DNA from: Chlorella sorokiniana
Lineage: Eukaryota; Chlorophyta; Trebouxiophyceae; Chlorellales; Chlorellaceae
Length of the DNA stretch: 64,000 nt
Assembly (NCBI GenBank): GCA_025917655.1
Contig: CP084615.1
Span: 1-64,000 of the forward strand
Reading direction: 5' to 3'
Of this stretch, positions 1-12,500 are shown piece by piece (positions within the stretch are counted from its first letter, which is position 1; each line of letters begins with the position of its first letter). The translations under genes and the position numbers were made by a program. The notes below the pieces were generated by a model that had not been told where the DNA came from, searched no databases, and saw nothing but the letters and a program-made list of their open reading frames with translations.

Positions 1-118
1 TAAACCCTAAACCCTAAACCCTAAACCCTAAACCCTAAAAAAACCCTAAAACCCTAAATAAAAAACCCTAAACCCCAAAAACCCTAACCCTAAACCCTAA
101 ACCCTAAAAACCCCAAAA
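1..118. repeat. Telomere repeat, plant type (TTTAGGG)n
   Basis: The first bases are tandem CCCTAAA units, which read TTTAGGG on the other strand. This is the telomere repeat of most plants and of trebouxiophyte algae. Perfect copies occupy about the first 40 bases. After that the units vary (extra A runs, CCCCAAA, CCCTAA), as expected for the proximal, degenerate part of a telomere. The orientation (C-rich strand reading inward) fits a true left chromosome end. The array is short, so it is probably truncated by the assembly. Confidence 0.95.
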
Positions 119-1188
119 CATGTTACGAGGTTGAGAATGCCACTTGGCTTCACGGCTTTCTTTGTGTCGTTTTCATTTCAGACGAATCAACTGAATTGAG
201 GTGGAGCTTGAGGGGGAGAGGGATCGGATAAAGAGAAAGATTCATTCAAAGGTCGGTTGGTCTCTCTTGATGTTTCACCATTTGGCTTTAGATTGAGAAT
301 GAGATTTCCTTGATTCGTCTTCCAAAATGCACTTGTTGTGACATCGCAAGCTTGCCCACAATGCTTAGGGTTTCCGCAACACCACACCAATCATATCTCG
401 ATGTGCTCAGCAACAATCGTTTGTTCAATGCCTTTTGTTCTCAACTGCCACACATTGCTCTAGGCGCCACTGCTTTGCCCTCCCCATTGCACACAAAACA
501 ACAAGATGTTGCGCAAATTCACTCCGTATGATGTCTCTAGGGTTGATAGAGTCCCCTATTGCTTGGCCCACCCGCAAAATAGACTTCCCCAAAAAGCAAT
601 TACACTTCCTAAACAAGTTACGCCATGGGAAAGTGTTTAAAACCTGCCTTGAAGCGAGCGTCATAGGAAGCAGATGGCGCCCTTATACCTAATTTGGCGT
701 TAGCTTGTTTGCATATGGTACATTACATACGTCGGTCTTTCAAGATTCAGTCTAAAGAGCTCCCCGGTTGTATGGCAAGGTAACGCCTATCAAAGCAACG
801 GCCCGATGATGAGAGCGGCACCCTCATTGTCCCATCGTTGGACCTTGGTAATGAGGCTGCCTTGCTTTGGTAAGCCCCCAGTTCATCTGTCACCGCTGCT
901 GACCACTTTGGTAAGCACATCCTCAAACGTAGGCCGCGCGGCCGCTGGGGCGCGCTGCGCTGGTCAGCGGTCGGTGCATCAAGTCTTTGCGTCCGAAGCA
1001 CGCATGCGGGACCGAACGGCGGCAGACTTCACGCCAGACAACTCTTCGTACCTACAAAACGGGATCAAGAACACGGACATACTAGGACAATGGGAGGCGA
1101 GAGTTGGCCAACTCATCCCCCCCGCAAATCAGTAATGAATGCCTCTCAACACGCAACCAAAAGGCAGCCGATCACACAAACAAGGCCC
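119..1188. other. Subtelomeric spacer without a recognised gene
   Basis: About 1.07 kb between the telomere and the first gene. The first 600 bases are clearly richer in A and T than the rest of the window. Short open frames on both strands give no recognisable protein. I see no tandem repeat, transposon end or tRNA in it. It also holds the 3' flank of the minus-strand gene that stops at 1189. Confidence 0.6.
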
Positions 1189-4100
1189 TCACTTGCGCAA
1201 TGCTGACTCCAGCACAAGTGCTGCGGACACACTGTCGCCTTGCTGCCGGTATGAGGCAGCAACCGCAGACATGCAGCCAAGAATTAGGCCGGCAACGCCC
1301 GCCGCATCGCGTTGCCAGTCCGGTTCCGCAGCCAGCAATGCAATGAGAGGCATCAGCTCTGGCAAGACACCTGCGGTAAAAGAATAGGTGCACATGGTCA
1401 CATGCGTGTAAAAACCCAAACATCATCACACGCTGTTGGCATACCTGGATGATCTGGGGCGCCTGCGAATTGTTGCTTCAACAGTACGGCTTGCTCCAAG
1501 AGCTGCCGAGCGCGAGCACGCTCCCGGGTCCGCCCATTGACAAAGTACCTGTTGTTGCACAACACACGCAATCAAACAACCAAATAATTGCAAGCTCAGG
1601 AACATAAAAGCATCAGTCCGGTCTCCCACCTGCAACATTGCGCAAGGCCCAACAACGCTCTGGCACGGGCGTCTTGGCCTCCCGCTCCGCTAAACGGGCA
1701 GCCTTTGACTCTGCTGCATCTGGCCACTCCTCCTCTGTAGCGCACGGACGCATGACGCCAATAAGACAATCAGCGTAAAGCGTGCAGCTCCCATGTCAAC
1801 TACAATACCGTGCGGCCAGCCAAACTTACCAACAAGCTTGGCTGCAAGTTCGGCTGTCAAGCGTCTCTCCTTCTCTTGTCGCTCCTTCTTGGCTTGCACT
1901 GAGAGGTTGAAATCAGAGAGGCGAACCAGCTCCTGGAGGTTCAGGGATGCAAACGCCTTGCTGGCAGGGAGCCCTAACAGGTGGGCTCGTAAAATTACAC
2001 CGTACCTGAACAATCGGGTTGCCGGTGCCTAAAGCAACGGCTGCCAAGGCCGCCGGCACCTGCAGCGTGTCCGGAGCTGCAGAACCTGCCGCAGATGACA
2101 GCTTGGAGCGTGCTAGCTGCGCAGCAGCCTCAAACCAAGCTGGGGCATCGGACGTGTTCGAAGGCCGCTCCGCAAGAGCACGGCAGATGAGATGAGACAA
2201 CAACAATGTCGTACCAAGCACTCCAGCAGCAGGCTGAGTAAGCCGCTCGCAAGGCGGGAGATCTGTGGATTGCAAGGAGATTGCAAACAGGAACTCCTCA
2301 CAAACAAGCCTTAAGGATGGTGGAACGGAGGAGTTTGAGACAGCTCGTACCTTTCACAAAGCACTCCGTCTCCACTTGGTTGATGTCGTCAAGCAGAGCA
2401 GCTGCTGTCTCAATGTCTCCAGTTTCGATCGCCGCAATCACTCTGCAAAGCACAGCGGAGATAAATGTGATGACAACCCTGAGGCAAAACACGAGGCGAG
2501 AAACTTACCTGCGCAACTGTGCATCAGTTCGTTGCGGGTGGTCTGCAGGCAAAACGCCCAGCTCCGTGCGGCACTGCAGAAAGAAACGGCTGTCAGCATT
2601 TGCACAAAATAATCCATAGCTAAGTGACGATGAACATCAGGCACGGCAAGAGTTTCAACATGCCTGAAAGGGCTGTGGCTTGGACGAGGCAGAACCGCCT
2701 TGCTGAAAGGCAGCTAAACCTGCATCTCCTGCTGCTAGTGCTGCAACTGCAGCCCGCAACGCAGCTGCAGCCGCCCAGCTCTGCAGCTCCGTGTCATCAA
2801 TCCACTGAAGGACGCCTTCACCGGTCATGGACTGCATGTGATACATGTCCGGTCAAAGAGGGATTAAATCCGGAGCAGGTTGATAGACAGTTCACAAACA
2901 CGGTTGCAGGGCGGGGCTGCCCATGACAGCAACCAGCCCCGACTGGGGCAAAGGGTCCCTTGAGACCGTGCTACTTGGAGAGATTGGAGACAGGTGGCAA
3001 TGGATCCAAAGACACCCTTTTGCCCTACTCTACAACAATAATCTGCAAAAAGCCCACCTGAAGCCGCATGGCTGAGATGTACGAATCTGTTGCTTGACGG
3101 CATACAGAGCCTGCTACCTCTGGCAGCGCCTCGGCTGCATCCACCAGGCTGCTTGCGTCAAATGGCGGTGCCTGGACAGAGCCGCCCAGAAGGGTCGCGC
3201 AGGTGGCGGACAGCCGCACGCTGGCCTTCTTTTCGAGAGGTCCAGGCAGCACTGTATCCTGCGCCAGGCAAGTAAACATTGAGACCCGCAAGTAAAGGGC
3301 CCAACCAGCAGCTCAACGGCCATTCAAATGTAGCGGCAGTCCAGGTGAAAGTCAAAACAGCCATTCCAACCTTGGGAGGACGCTGCACTACAAGATTGCC
3401 CTCTATTCGAACAGCAAAGCGCTTCTTCTCTTTTTCCAGCAGCCGGCGCTCCTCAATCTTGAGCCTGATGGCCTCTTCCCTGCATGAAATCCAATAACAG
3501 GCCAGTCCAGGACGAACATTGCAGAACAGCAAATCAAGAAGCCTGGCGAAGCGCTGCCAGGTGCAAACCCACACCTAGCTCGTTCTTCCGCCGCTTCTTT
3601 CTGCCGGCGCTCCTCTTCCAGCCGCTGTCTGCGCTGCTGTTCCTCCCGCCGCTGAGCCTCCTCTATGGCACGCGCCTTCTTTCTCTGCTCCTCGATCAGA
3701 AGCCGCTCTTGCTCAGCGCGGGCCGCAATTTCCGCGTCAAGCTTGGCCTGCAGCATCCGAGAACGGCATGTCGAACTCGGCAAGTCTTTCAACCTGCTGC
3801 ATGGAAAACTGCAACCGCCGAAGCCTTGCAAGTACCTGCTGTTCCTCATACGCTTTGCGCTCAACCTCCTTCGCCTGCCGCAGGCGCTCTGCTTCTTTAG
3901 CGGCTGCCTGCGAACAAAAAGGCAGAAAATGCACACACATCGTTGTATTATCAAGGTCATATGAAGGCACGCAGCAATTCGTCATGAATGCAAACAATTG
4001 AATAGTGTTGCGCGACTACCTGCTGGTACTTGCGCTGCTCTTCACGCTGGCGCCGCAGCTCTTCACGTGCCTTAGCTGCAGCCTCCTCCACCCTGGTGGA

Positions 4101-5066
4101 GCAGGCAAGCCAAGGTAAGCAAGGTGCCTTAAAGCCCAACTGAAAAACACACCCAAGAAGCTGCAGGCATAGCACTAGGCAGAGCATCACCGTCAGACTC
4201 CCTGATGAACATCTCCCAACCTGCGTGCATCCTCAGCCGCCGCACGCTCTGCTTCAGTCGCGCGCCAGCGCTCCCGTGCAGCTAGGAGTTCCTTGCCCAA
4301 AGCGCGACTTTGCTCTCGCTCAAACTGCACAAGCAAGAGTACCTGCCTTCTGCTCAAGAAACTGCAGTCCAAATTGGAAGAACTGTGCTACCACGCTGCG
4401 TGTGGCTTCACCACGTTACACCGCGACAGCTTGCTGTTCGGCTAAACGCAGCTGTCCAGCCCTCCAAGAACCGCACCTGCAGCTTTCGCACATCCATGCG
4501 TGCCTCCTGCACAGTGATGCGCCCGATGCGTGCCGCGAGCAGCACGGCAGACGCCACCACCCAGCCGCCGTCGCTGCCAAGAGGCGCGGTGGGAAAAGGC
4601 CCTACAGCAGATCCAGGCCCCAACCTGCCAAGTGGGCCTGCTGGTTCGTGCTGTGTGTGGACAATGAATGCATGGCCCTCAGCCTGCGCCATCAGTGCGG
4701 GAGCAATGACAGCTTGGTACTGGTTCCTTTCGACAGCAAGGGTGCCCGCAGGTGGCTGTCGAACTGGCAGCAGCCTGCAAGCAAAACAAAGGCAACAGCG
4801 ATAGCCACCTCTGCTGCTGTCGAAACTGTATCGTTCAAGGTAACATCTGCTGTTGTCGATTCAACGCTCGCAATAAAGTCCTCCAGGTCGTTGCCAGCGG
4901 ACAGGTCTCCAGCAGCACCGCTACCAGCTGCGCTGGCGGCCGTGCCACGCCCTGGGGGCAGCACCGGCAGCCGTGCGAGCTTGATATGCCAGGTTTGCGA
5001 TCTTCTCAAGCGTCGCGGCGATGCTGCTGGTGCAGAAGGCCGCCCTTGTAGCAACACAAGCTGCAT
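1189..5066 (-). CDS. Coiled-coil protein of unknown function next to the telomere
   Basis: I do not recognise this family. The frame can be followed over many exons from about 5066 down to a TGA at 1189-1191. An N-terminal part (about 4410-4780) contains QYQAVIAPALMAQAEGHAF. A long charged coiled coil follows across several exons between 4320 and 3420, rich in E, R, K, Q and A, for example FEREQSRALGKELLAARE and RREEQQRRQRLEEERRQKE. The C-terminal half is mostly Ala/Leu-rich helix, with segments such as AAIETGDIETAAALLDDINQ and a final VSAALVLESALRK. GLE1, eIF3a and other coiled-coil proteins were considered, but no diagnostic motif was found. The ATG at 5066 is the best visible start but is uncertain. 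A G run at 4954-4958 may hide a frame break, because a second frame (SIAATLEKIANLAYQAR) looks coding just upstream. Confidence 0.55.
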
Positions 5067-5349
5067 GTCCCCCGCTCAGGTGGCGCAAACTAGCATTGAT
5101 AGGCTTGATGTGGCACGGTCAACACTGATCATCGGTATAATCGCCCATGTGGACAGAGCGTGCAGCTCCTTTCGGCGCTTCCACGCTGGCTAGCTTTCCA
5201 GCACTTTTCATTGTCGCCTCTCAATCATAGGCTGCAAGGGCCGAGTGAGGAACAAAGGCACAACAACAACAGTCCACACATAGCCAGGGCGCGGCTAGAT
5301 CAGCTGTCAGCGCTCGTCCGCTTTTGTAAACACTGGTGGGCCTCCCTTA

Positions 5350-7516
5350 ATGTCGCAGCAGTTCCCCACGTATAATACAGGCAACCCGTGGGTGGCAGGG
5401 CCAACTGGCCAGCCACAGCCGCAGTATGCCGCCCAGCCTGCGCAGCCCCAGTTCTTTGTGCCGCAGCAGGTGGGTGATCGCAACGATGCGAATGGACCAA
5501 CGCGCAGCTGGGGTGCCACCGCCTTCCGCAACCATATGCACGTCGTCGCCACCTCGCCGCGGCACCTCGCTGCCGCCCATCGTGTTAAAAGCTTCCCCGC
5601 CTGCTCCTGCAGCCACCGCAGCCACCGCAACCGCAGATTGGCAGCATGGGGCAGCCCACTGGCATTGCATACGGAGCAGGACCTGCCCCGTGGCTGGCGG
5701 CAGCTTCCTTGGTGGCGGCGGTGGCGGCGCACCGGGCGGCATGGCGATGGACCCCTTCCTGACGGGCGTTGCAGGCAACATGCTGCGCCAGCAGGGCCAG
5801 TCCTACCTCCAGCGCGGCCAAGCCTTCATGCAGGTCGGCAGCAGCATCCGTACGGCAGCCTGGCAGTCACGCGCTGCACATCTGCACTCTCCTGCCCTGC
5901 TGCCCTGCCGCCACCCCACCGCTCCTTGCCCACATACCTGCAGTCCAAGATGGGCTTTTTATCTGGCAGCTCCTTTCACTACCTCTTCTCCATCAACCCA
6001 GACTACGGTGATTTCAGCCACTTTGGGCATGCGCTGTTTTGCACATGCAGACATCCGCCGCACTGCCGCGGTTGCAGCGCCGCGTCCTCAGCTTGCCACC
6101 AACGCTGTGCCTGCCCTGCAGCGCTGGCATGCAGCAGCCGCACAACAATTTCCTCCGCATTGCTGCTACACCTGCAGTGCGCTCCAAGCTTTTGATGCTG
6201 TCTGCGCCGTTCCTGAAGCGCTGGAGCTACGTGCGAGTGCTGGAGCAGATCAGCGGCGGGCACAAGTATCTGCCACCGCGGCAGGATGCAAACGCACCTG
6301 GTGGGCCTTGATGGGCCAACTCTGCATTGTGCAGCGAATGTTGCCGGTTTACTGCTCCACAGTAGTCTGCAGTCCTTTTGCTTTCCGGCTGTGGCAATGG
6401 AAGGTTGCATATTTGCCTCTTGGACCATGGCCAAGGCCCTGGCTCGGACACACCCCGCCGCACATGTTTCTTTCCCTCTGCATAGACCTGTACATCCCCA
6501 TCATGGCCATCTGGACGTACTGCGTGCTTATCGGCATCGCCGCGCTGGCACGCTCCGGCCCCACCGGCGGCTTCAAGCCCGAGGTCATTTACAACACGGT
6601 GAGCGCAGCGATTCCGGCCTTGCACTGTTCCCTGGCAGGCTTAGGCATGGCCGCCTTGCTTGCCCATGGCCGCCGCTGGCCTGGGCAGCTGCCAGTTTTT
6701 TGTACCAGTGTGATTAATTGGAAAGGCCTCCTTTGCCTGCTGACCCCTGCAGGTCAGCAGCAGCTGTGGCGCGTGGCTGGCACACACGCTGCTCCTGAAG
6801 ATGCTGCTGTACATGCTGGGCATTTCTGGTGGTGAGCAAGGGCCAAGCTGTTTCTGTGCAGTACGATGTATTGTGATCGACTGCTTGTTGGCTAACTTAC
6901 TTGTCGCGAGCAGGTGTGTGTCGCTTGCTCTTTCAACTCATGGCATGCTGGTTTTTGTTGTCGCCCTTGTTGTGCAGCCATTCCCTTCTTGGAGTTGGCT
7001 GCGTACGCGGGCTATCCCTTTGTGCCTGCCTGCGTCACGGCGGGGTGCAGCTGGCGACAAGCAGCGCCTCGGCGTACCACGCTGTGTGGGCCTACGGCTC
7101 GCTCTGCGCCGCCATCTTCTTGGTGCGGTCCATGAAGCGAGTCATCCTGCAGGAGGCGCACACATACAGTGAGTGTAGGGGGACAGATGCTTGGTGGCTG
7201 CCTGCTTGGAAACGATAACATTGATTCTGCCGGCGGCAGAGTCTAATTGGAAGCGACGTGACCAGCTCCTATGCACGCCAGCCCCGCTGGTGGCTGTAGG
7301 TTTGGCCCTGCCTTGCTCTTGCTCATTTGCCATGGTACCCCCTAACTTGCAGGCATCGATAACACTCGACACACGTACCTGCTGCTTGGCCTGGCCATCC
7401 TTCAGTTTCCCCTCAATGCATGGCTGGGGCGGCTACCGCCAAGCGTGGTCGGCAAAGCTGCGGGTGCAGCAGGCGCAGCTGGCAAGGCAGTTGGAAAGGC
7501 ATTCAAGCTTCTTTGA
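5350..7516 (+). CDS. YIF1: YIF1 family protein (Yip1-interacting factor, ER-Golgi membrane)
   Basis: YIF1 proteins partner with Yip1 and Rab GTPases in ER-Golgi vesicle traffic and have several C-terminal membrane segments. Exon 1 (5350-5469) begins MSQQFPTYNTGNPWVAG and is rich in Q, P and N. Later exons give DPFLTGVAGNMLRQQGQSYL, KRWSYVRVLEQISGGHKY, the family hallmark DLYIPIMAIWTY, then AIPFLELAAYAGYPFVPAC, YGSLCAAIFLVRSMKRVILQ and NTRHTYLLLGLAILQFPLNA. The protein ends in an Ala/Gly/Lys tail with TGA at 7514-7516. One exon changes frame at the GGGG run 7042-7045: GYPFVPACVTAG lies in one frame and VQLATSSASAYHAVWAYGS in another. One extra G joins them without loss. The order and content match full-length YIF1. 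Confidence 0.88.
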
Positions 7517-7874
7517 GAACCTCGCTGCATGCAGCTGCATTTCAGCTCTGAATGCTGTCGTTCGCATGCTGTTGTTGCCTGTTTGCAGCCTTTGAGTCAT
7601 CTCAAACATTTGAGCTTGCAATGGAACATACTTGTGTAGCCAATAGAAATCAAGCAATTGAGAAACATGCATAAGCAGTAACAGACGTCAAGCAAAGAGA
7701 ATGCGGCAGAAACACATACGGGAATGCGCACTGCACACCGGCCAGAAAACCAACGAAAAACAACAGGTGTAGACAGGCACGTTGCAAAATCAATGAAAAA
7801 TGTAGTGTGCAAATTGCAGTGGCCATGGCCACAACTGATGGGTGCTCAGACCCTCACTGCAGCGCCGCCATGCA
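7517..7874. other. Spacer between two convergent genes
   Basis: 358 bases between the stop codons of YIF1 (+) and AK6 (-). It must carry both 3' untranslated regions and poly(A) sites. No gene, repeat or RNA is visible. Confidence 0.6.
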
Positions 7875-9103
7875 CTAGCTACTTGGCCGCCAGCTGCGCG
7901 CCCACTGTGACAAGCGCTCAACGTTCTCCTCCATCTCCTCTGGCGTGCTGCTCTGCAGTACGTGCACAATCTCTTCCCTGCGGGCAGAGCAGCGCAGCAG
8001 AACAGGCAACGCCACATCTTCAACACATTGCCAGCATTCAGTGGCGAGATGCAGCATCATTAACACAGGCCTTTGCAGGAGCAGCGCGTGGCCCATGGCC
8101 CGGCGCGAGCTATCAACGCCCACCTGTAGCTGTCGCTCGCTTCCTCCACGATGCAGTGCATGATCTCGCACTGCACGTTCTCCTGGATCTTTTTCTGGCC
8201 ATAGCCGCTGCATGGTTACATTAAGGTGGAGAAGGGGCGAGGCGGAAAATAGTGACAGGCACATCGCTCGCTAAAGCAGTTGCAACTCCGGTTTGCATGT
8301 GCGTACCTGCTATTGCAAACTGAACGAATAGCTGAACAACTTTGGCACCCAACGCACACACGCCGCTCACCGCTTCTCCAATCGCTCCCAAAGCATGGTG
8401 TTGTCCGTCTGCAGCACCACCACCAGGTCGAACCACCTGCGCACAAGACAGGATTGGGCAAGAGCATGCGTGCGAGTAGTGGTGGGAAAGGAGACCTTCG
8501 ACAGAACGGTTGTGACACTTGCAAGACAGCGAGCATGTGGATGTGCGCCCTTGTTGCAGTGCGTGCTCAAGACAACACCCTCACGGCTCCTACCTCTCAG
8601 GGAAGAAGTCGCAGCCGTGGTAGTCCACTAAGCACCCCCTCAGCCATGTGATCCTCCAGAGCATCACAGACCTGCAATTAGGCAGCGTCTCTCGCTGCAG
8701 TTGGCGGCAAGACAACAAGCTTGACAGCATTGCACAACCGCTAACATGATGTATGTTGGCTGGGCTTGGGCGTTCAGGGCATAGCTTTACAAAGCAACAA
8801 CAGCAGGGAGTAACGAGAAAGTTCAAAACACTCGAGAGGAGTCTGCTGTGCACAAGACGACCGGGGCTGGCGGCATCTCTGGCGGCGGCGCCCAGCCCCG
8901 GCGGCGGCGGCGCGCACCTTGTCTTCGTCTATGACAAGACATTCAAATTCTTCATCCCAACCGTTGTGCAGCTGCTCTGCCTTCACCAAGTCCCCAATGT
9001 TGAAGTGCTTCAGGCCCGTGGCGGCAGCAACTTGCGAAGCCAGCGTTGTTTTGCCGGTCCCTGGTGTTCCTGTAATCAAGATATTTGGCGCTCTCCGCGC
9101 CAT
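7875..9103 (-). CDS. AK6: Adenylate kinase isoenzyme 6 (AK6/CINAP/Fap7)
   Basis: AK6 is a small nuclear NMP kinase and ATPase that also acts in late 18S rRNA maturation. It starts at ATG 9103 with MARRAPNILITG, followed at once by the P-loop GTPGTGKTT. Next comes HFNIGDLVKAEQLHNGWDEE with the AK6 signature around DEDK. The second exon gives VCDALEDHMAEG and DYHGCDFFPER, the third RWFDLVVVLQTDNTMLWERL, then GYGQKKIQENVQCEIMHCIV. The last gives EEIVHVLQSSTPEEMEENVE and stops at 7875. Length and order match AK6. The frame breaks between DHMAEG and CLVDYHG at the run of five G (plus strand C 8635-8639). Seven G would give EGGCLVDYHG, the same spacing as the human EGGVIVDYHG. Confidence 0.92.
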
Positions 9104-9574
9104 GCCTGCAAGGTGAATGCCGCGGCGGGCAAAGCGCAGCCACCAAGCTTCACGGTTGCTGATATTCTTTAAAGAGGAATGCTGATGTCGGAAAGCAGCC
9201 ACGGACCACCGAGCATTTCAGGCAGTCGTCAAGCCCGGCAGCATGCTGGCGACGACACAGCAGCCCGCACATGGCTAAGCAGTTGTGCACCGCCTTTGCA
9301 ACCCTTCTGGCCTTGAAACTGAGCTGAAGCGTGTTTACGTTTCACAATGCGCTCAACCACGGCACACGACGAGTACTGACGTCCAGCGCCGCTGTCCAAG
9401 CAGAAGGGGGTGCGGCATACGAGGAGGCGATATCAAAATCAGCGGGGAAAAAAAAAGTGAAGCTCAAGTAAAGTAGCCATAGGTGGAAGCAGGAATGGCA
9501 CGATCGAGTGTCCAGGCAGGTAGATGGGGTGCCATAGATGGGCAGAGCCAGCTGAGCGCGCTGCAGCGAGCACC
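9104..9574. other. Spacer between AK6 and HDS
   Basis: About 470 bases that act as the AK6 5' flank and the HDS 3' flank, since both genes run on the minus strand. It holds a short A run near 9447-9455 but no recognisable gene or repeat. Confidence 0.55.
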
Positions 9575-12500
9575 TCATGCCGTGGCAGCGCCGGCCAGCG
9601 CCTCCTCGCCCTCTTCCTCCTTGGGGGTCCTGCCAGCGCCCATGCTCCTGCAGCCAGCATGGAAACTTGCACGGTCACAGCACCCGCGCCCCCTGCTCGC
9701 TGGCGCACACCTGCGGCAGCAGCTCCCACCCCCGCCCCCACCCACGAGGTGCGTGCATGCGCGCACACACGCACCTTGATGAGGTCAATGAGCTCGTCGC
9801 AAGCGCGGTCGTTGGGGATGTTGCGGCGCACCACCTCCTTGCCCACGTACAGGTCGATCTTGCCGGGGCGCCGCCCACGTAGCTGCGGGCGCAGGGCAGC
9901 AGGCGCGCTAGTCAGGCTCCGTTAGTGCGCGTCGATTGGCGCTTGCAGCCTGCGGCGTGCGCCGCCAGGTCCCCGCACCCCACCCCAGGCACACATGCAC
10001 ACGATTAACACCAACCTGACCACCCACACAATGGCATAAAACACACACACAGAAGCAAGCCGCCCACCCAAAGTCTGCGTCCGCCATCTCGCCGGGTCCG
10101 TTGACGATGCAGCCCATGACAGCGATAGATACTCCAGGCAGGTGGCCAGTGCGCTGCCGTATCTGGTCCGTCACCTCCTGCACCGATTGAAAGGGGCGAT
10201 GGGTTGCAGGCCCCATAGTTGTGATTAAAATAACTGTCAAGAAGCGAGGTGACAGCAGGAGTCTGCAGGCAGCACACAAAGTAGGCTGCCACTTGCAATG
10301 TCCACCGCGGCCGTTACCAAAGTGCTGCTGCACCCCACACTCCACCCCCATAACACGCGCACACAAACCTGCAGGTTGAAGAGCGTGCGGCCGCAGGAAG
10401 GGCAGGATACATACTCGGTCTTGGTGTTGCGCATGCGGCAGCCCTGAAGGAGGGGGCAGGGGCAGGCATGGGGGATGTCAGGGTGCAGGAGCTGGGACAG
10501 CCCAAAGGCTGAGGGGGCGTGCAGCGAGCGGGCGCAGACCAGGCCCAAGGCGCGCACAGGGGCAGCACCGCGGCCTTTGAGCACTGCTTCCCGCAAATCC
10601 TGAATGCTGCTGCCGCTGTTCAGGCACGGGTTCCCGCTCGCAGCGACCACCTGCCCACCAAGCCCAGACTGCCAGCCAGCCCCTGCAGCCTGCAGCAGGC
10701 TCACTGCAGCGAATTTAAACCACACTTGCCTGCAGCAGGCCGAAGGCTGTGGTGCGCAAGTAGTCTGCATCCTCGGTGGCGCACTCAATGACCAAGCCGT
10801 CGCCGTAGCCATCCACCATGAGAGCACCCACCATGGAGCCTGCAGGGAGACGACAAGCCAAGCGGGGTTGGTGATGTTAACTTCACAGTGACAGCGCTAA
10901 CGCCAGTGCCAAAGGGTTGCCTGACAACACAACTGAGAACTGCAACCCAGCAACTGGTAACCAGGGCATGCCAGCACACCTCCTACTTTGGCTGCGTTGG
11001 CACCTCTTAACTCGATCACCGAATCCCACAAAGCTGCCAGGTAGGACATGCCAGTGGCAGCCCAGCAGCACGTGCGGCAACCGACAACTGACCAAGCCCC
11101 CTCACTCTCACCGCTCTGCAGCACAATGTCGTCGCGGATGGTGCCATCGGGGAAGGTGATGTGGTGGATGATGGGGATGGAGATCTGTGTGGGGTGGTAG
11201 GGGGGCCAAGCACGATTTTGGCAAGAGAGGAGCGCCAGGTGCATCGTGGGCACGCAGAAAACCCCGCGAATGGCAAAGAGGTTGGCGCAGATGTGGCATG
11301 TGGCCAGGAGATGGCGGCAGGCCGGTGGCCCCTCACCTCCTGCTGCTGCAGCTGCTCAAAACGCGTCGCGAAGCGTGCACCCGGCTGACGCCTGGCGCAA
11401 TCTTCAGCAGTGCAAGCGCCGCGTCCATTTCCTGCATAGGCAAAGGGGTACAGGAAAGCGGCGGCCAGTCTCAGCAACAACGGTTGGGCAGCCAGGGAAA
11501 ACCTCGAGCCCAAGCAAGCTGCGACTGAGTCACCGCTGCCGCAACAAGCAGCTTGCAGAATCCCAGTGCTGCTCCGTTCCTCGTGCACCTTGAGCGTGGC
11601 AAGGTCCTCAGCGCTCTCCGTGCCGTCGATGAACACTGCTAGCCGGCCAGCGCCCTCGGGAAGCTGCATGGGGCACCCAGGGAAAGGAGTGTTTGGGTGC
11701 CCAGCCGTGACCAGCAACTCATCTGAAACATTGCCACACCTGCGCCTTCAAAATCATGAACAGGAAATGACAGGCGCCATCTCACCTGCACGCCGCCAGC
11801 GCGTGTGCGCAGAAGCCGCCACCGCCAGCTGCATCACCGCCACGGCGTCGGGCAGCGGGCTGGCAGCCAACACCTCAGCGGGGGCCATCACGTGCACGCC
11901 CACCTGGCAAGAAAGGCAGAAACGGGGGTCATGAAGCGAGATAAGCGGCATCAAGAAAGTGGAGAGGATGCCGCCAGCTGTGTGGGATACACGCAAGCTA
12001 CAAGCAGACCCAGATGCCAGTAGGCATGGCGGAAGGAACCCCACGCAGCACGGCAGCCGCCCTGGCGTCTGCTGTTCCCGGGCAGCCGCTGCTTCACCAC
12101 GCACCTCCTGCAGGCGGCGCAAAGCGCGCCGGCCCTCAGCGTCGCCGGCAGCGGGCACCTGGTACATGAGGATGGTGTCTGTGGGCGGGGGTGGGGGCGG
12201 CAGGTGCGGGGTGAAGTGAGGCGCTGCAGAGCAAACCCCTTCTCAGGACGAGTCGGTGAGCGTCCACCTCACCGCAGGGGCAGTGCAGAGTAGAGGTTTG
12301 CATGCAAGCAGACTGCATCTGCGCCGCTGTACAGCCACAGCCCCTTCTCACCGCTGGTGGCAATGTCCTTGAATGGCATGCCCACCACCAGCTTGGCCCC
12401 CAGGCGGCGATACAGCAGCCTGCGGGCGGGAGGGAGAGATAGCTCACAGGGCAGCACAGCATGACACGCAGGCACGCCGATTCGAGCATCCCAGTAGCGC

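Noticed and set aside
1189-5066. GLE1 or eIF3a as identity of the telomere-proximal gene
   Set aside because: Only the charged coiled coil is shared. The GLE1 C-terminal motifs and the eIF3a PCI domain are absent.
4225-5193. A 322-codon plus-strand frame near the telomere
   Set aside because: It is antisense to the coiled-coil gene, starts within it and has no recognisable content.
5426-6835. A 469-codon plus-strand frame overlapping YIF1
   Set aside because: It runs through YIF1 introns and exons in the wrong frame. The conserved YIF1 blocks lie in other frames joined by splice sites.
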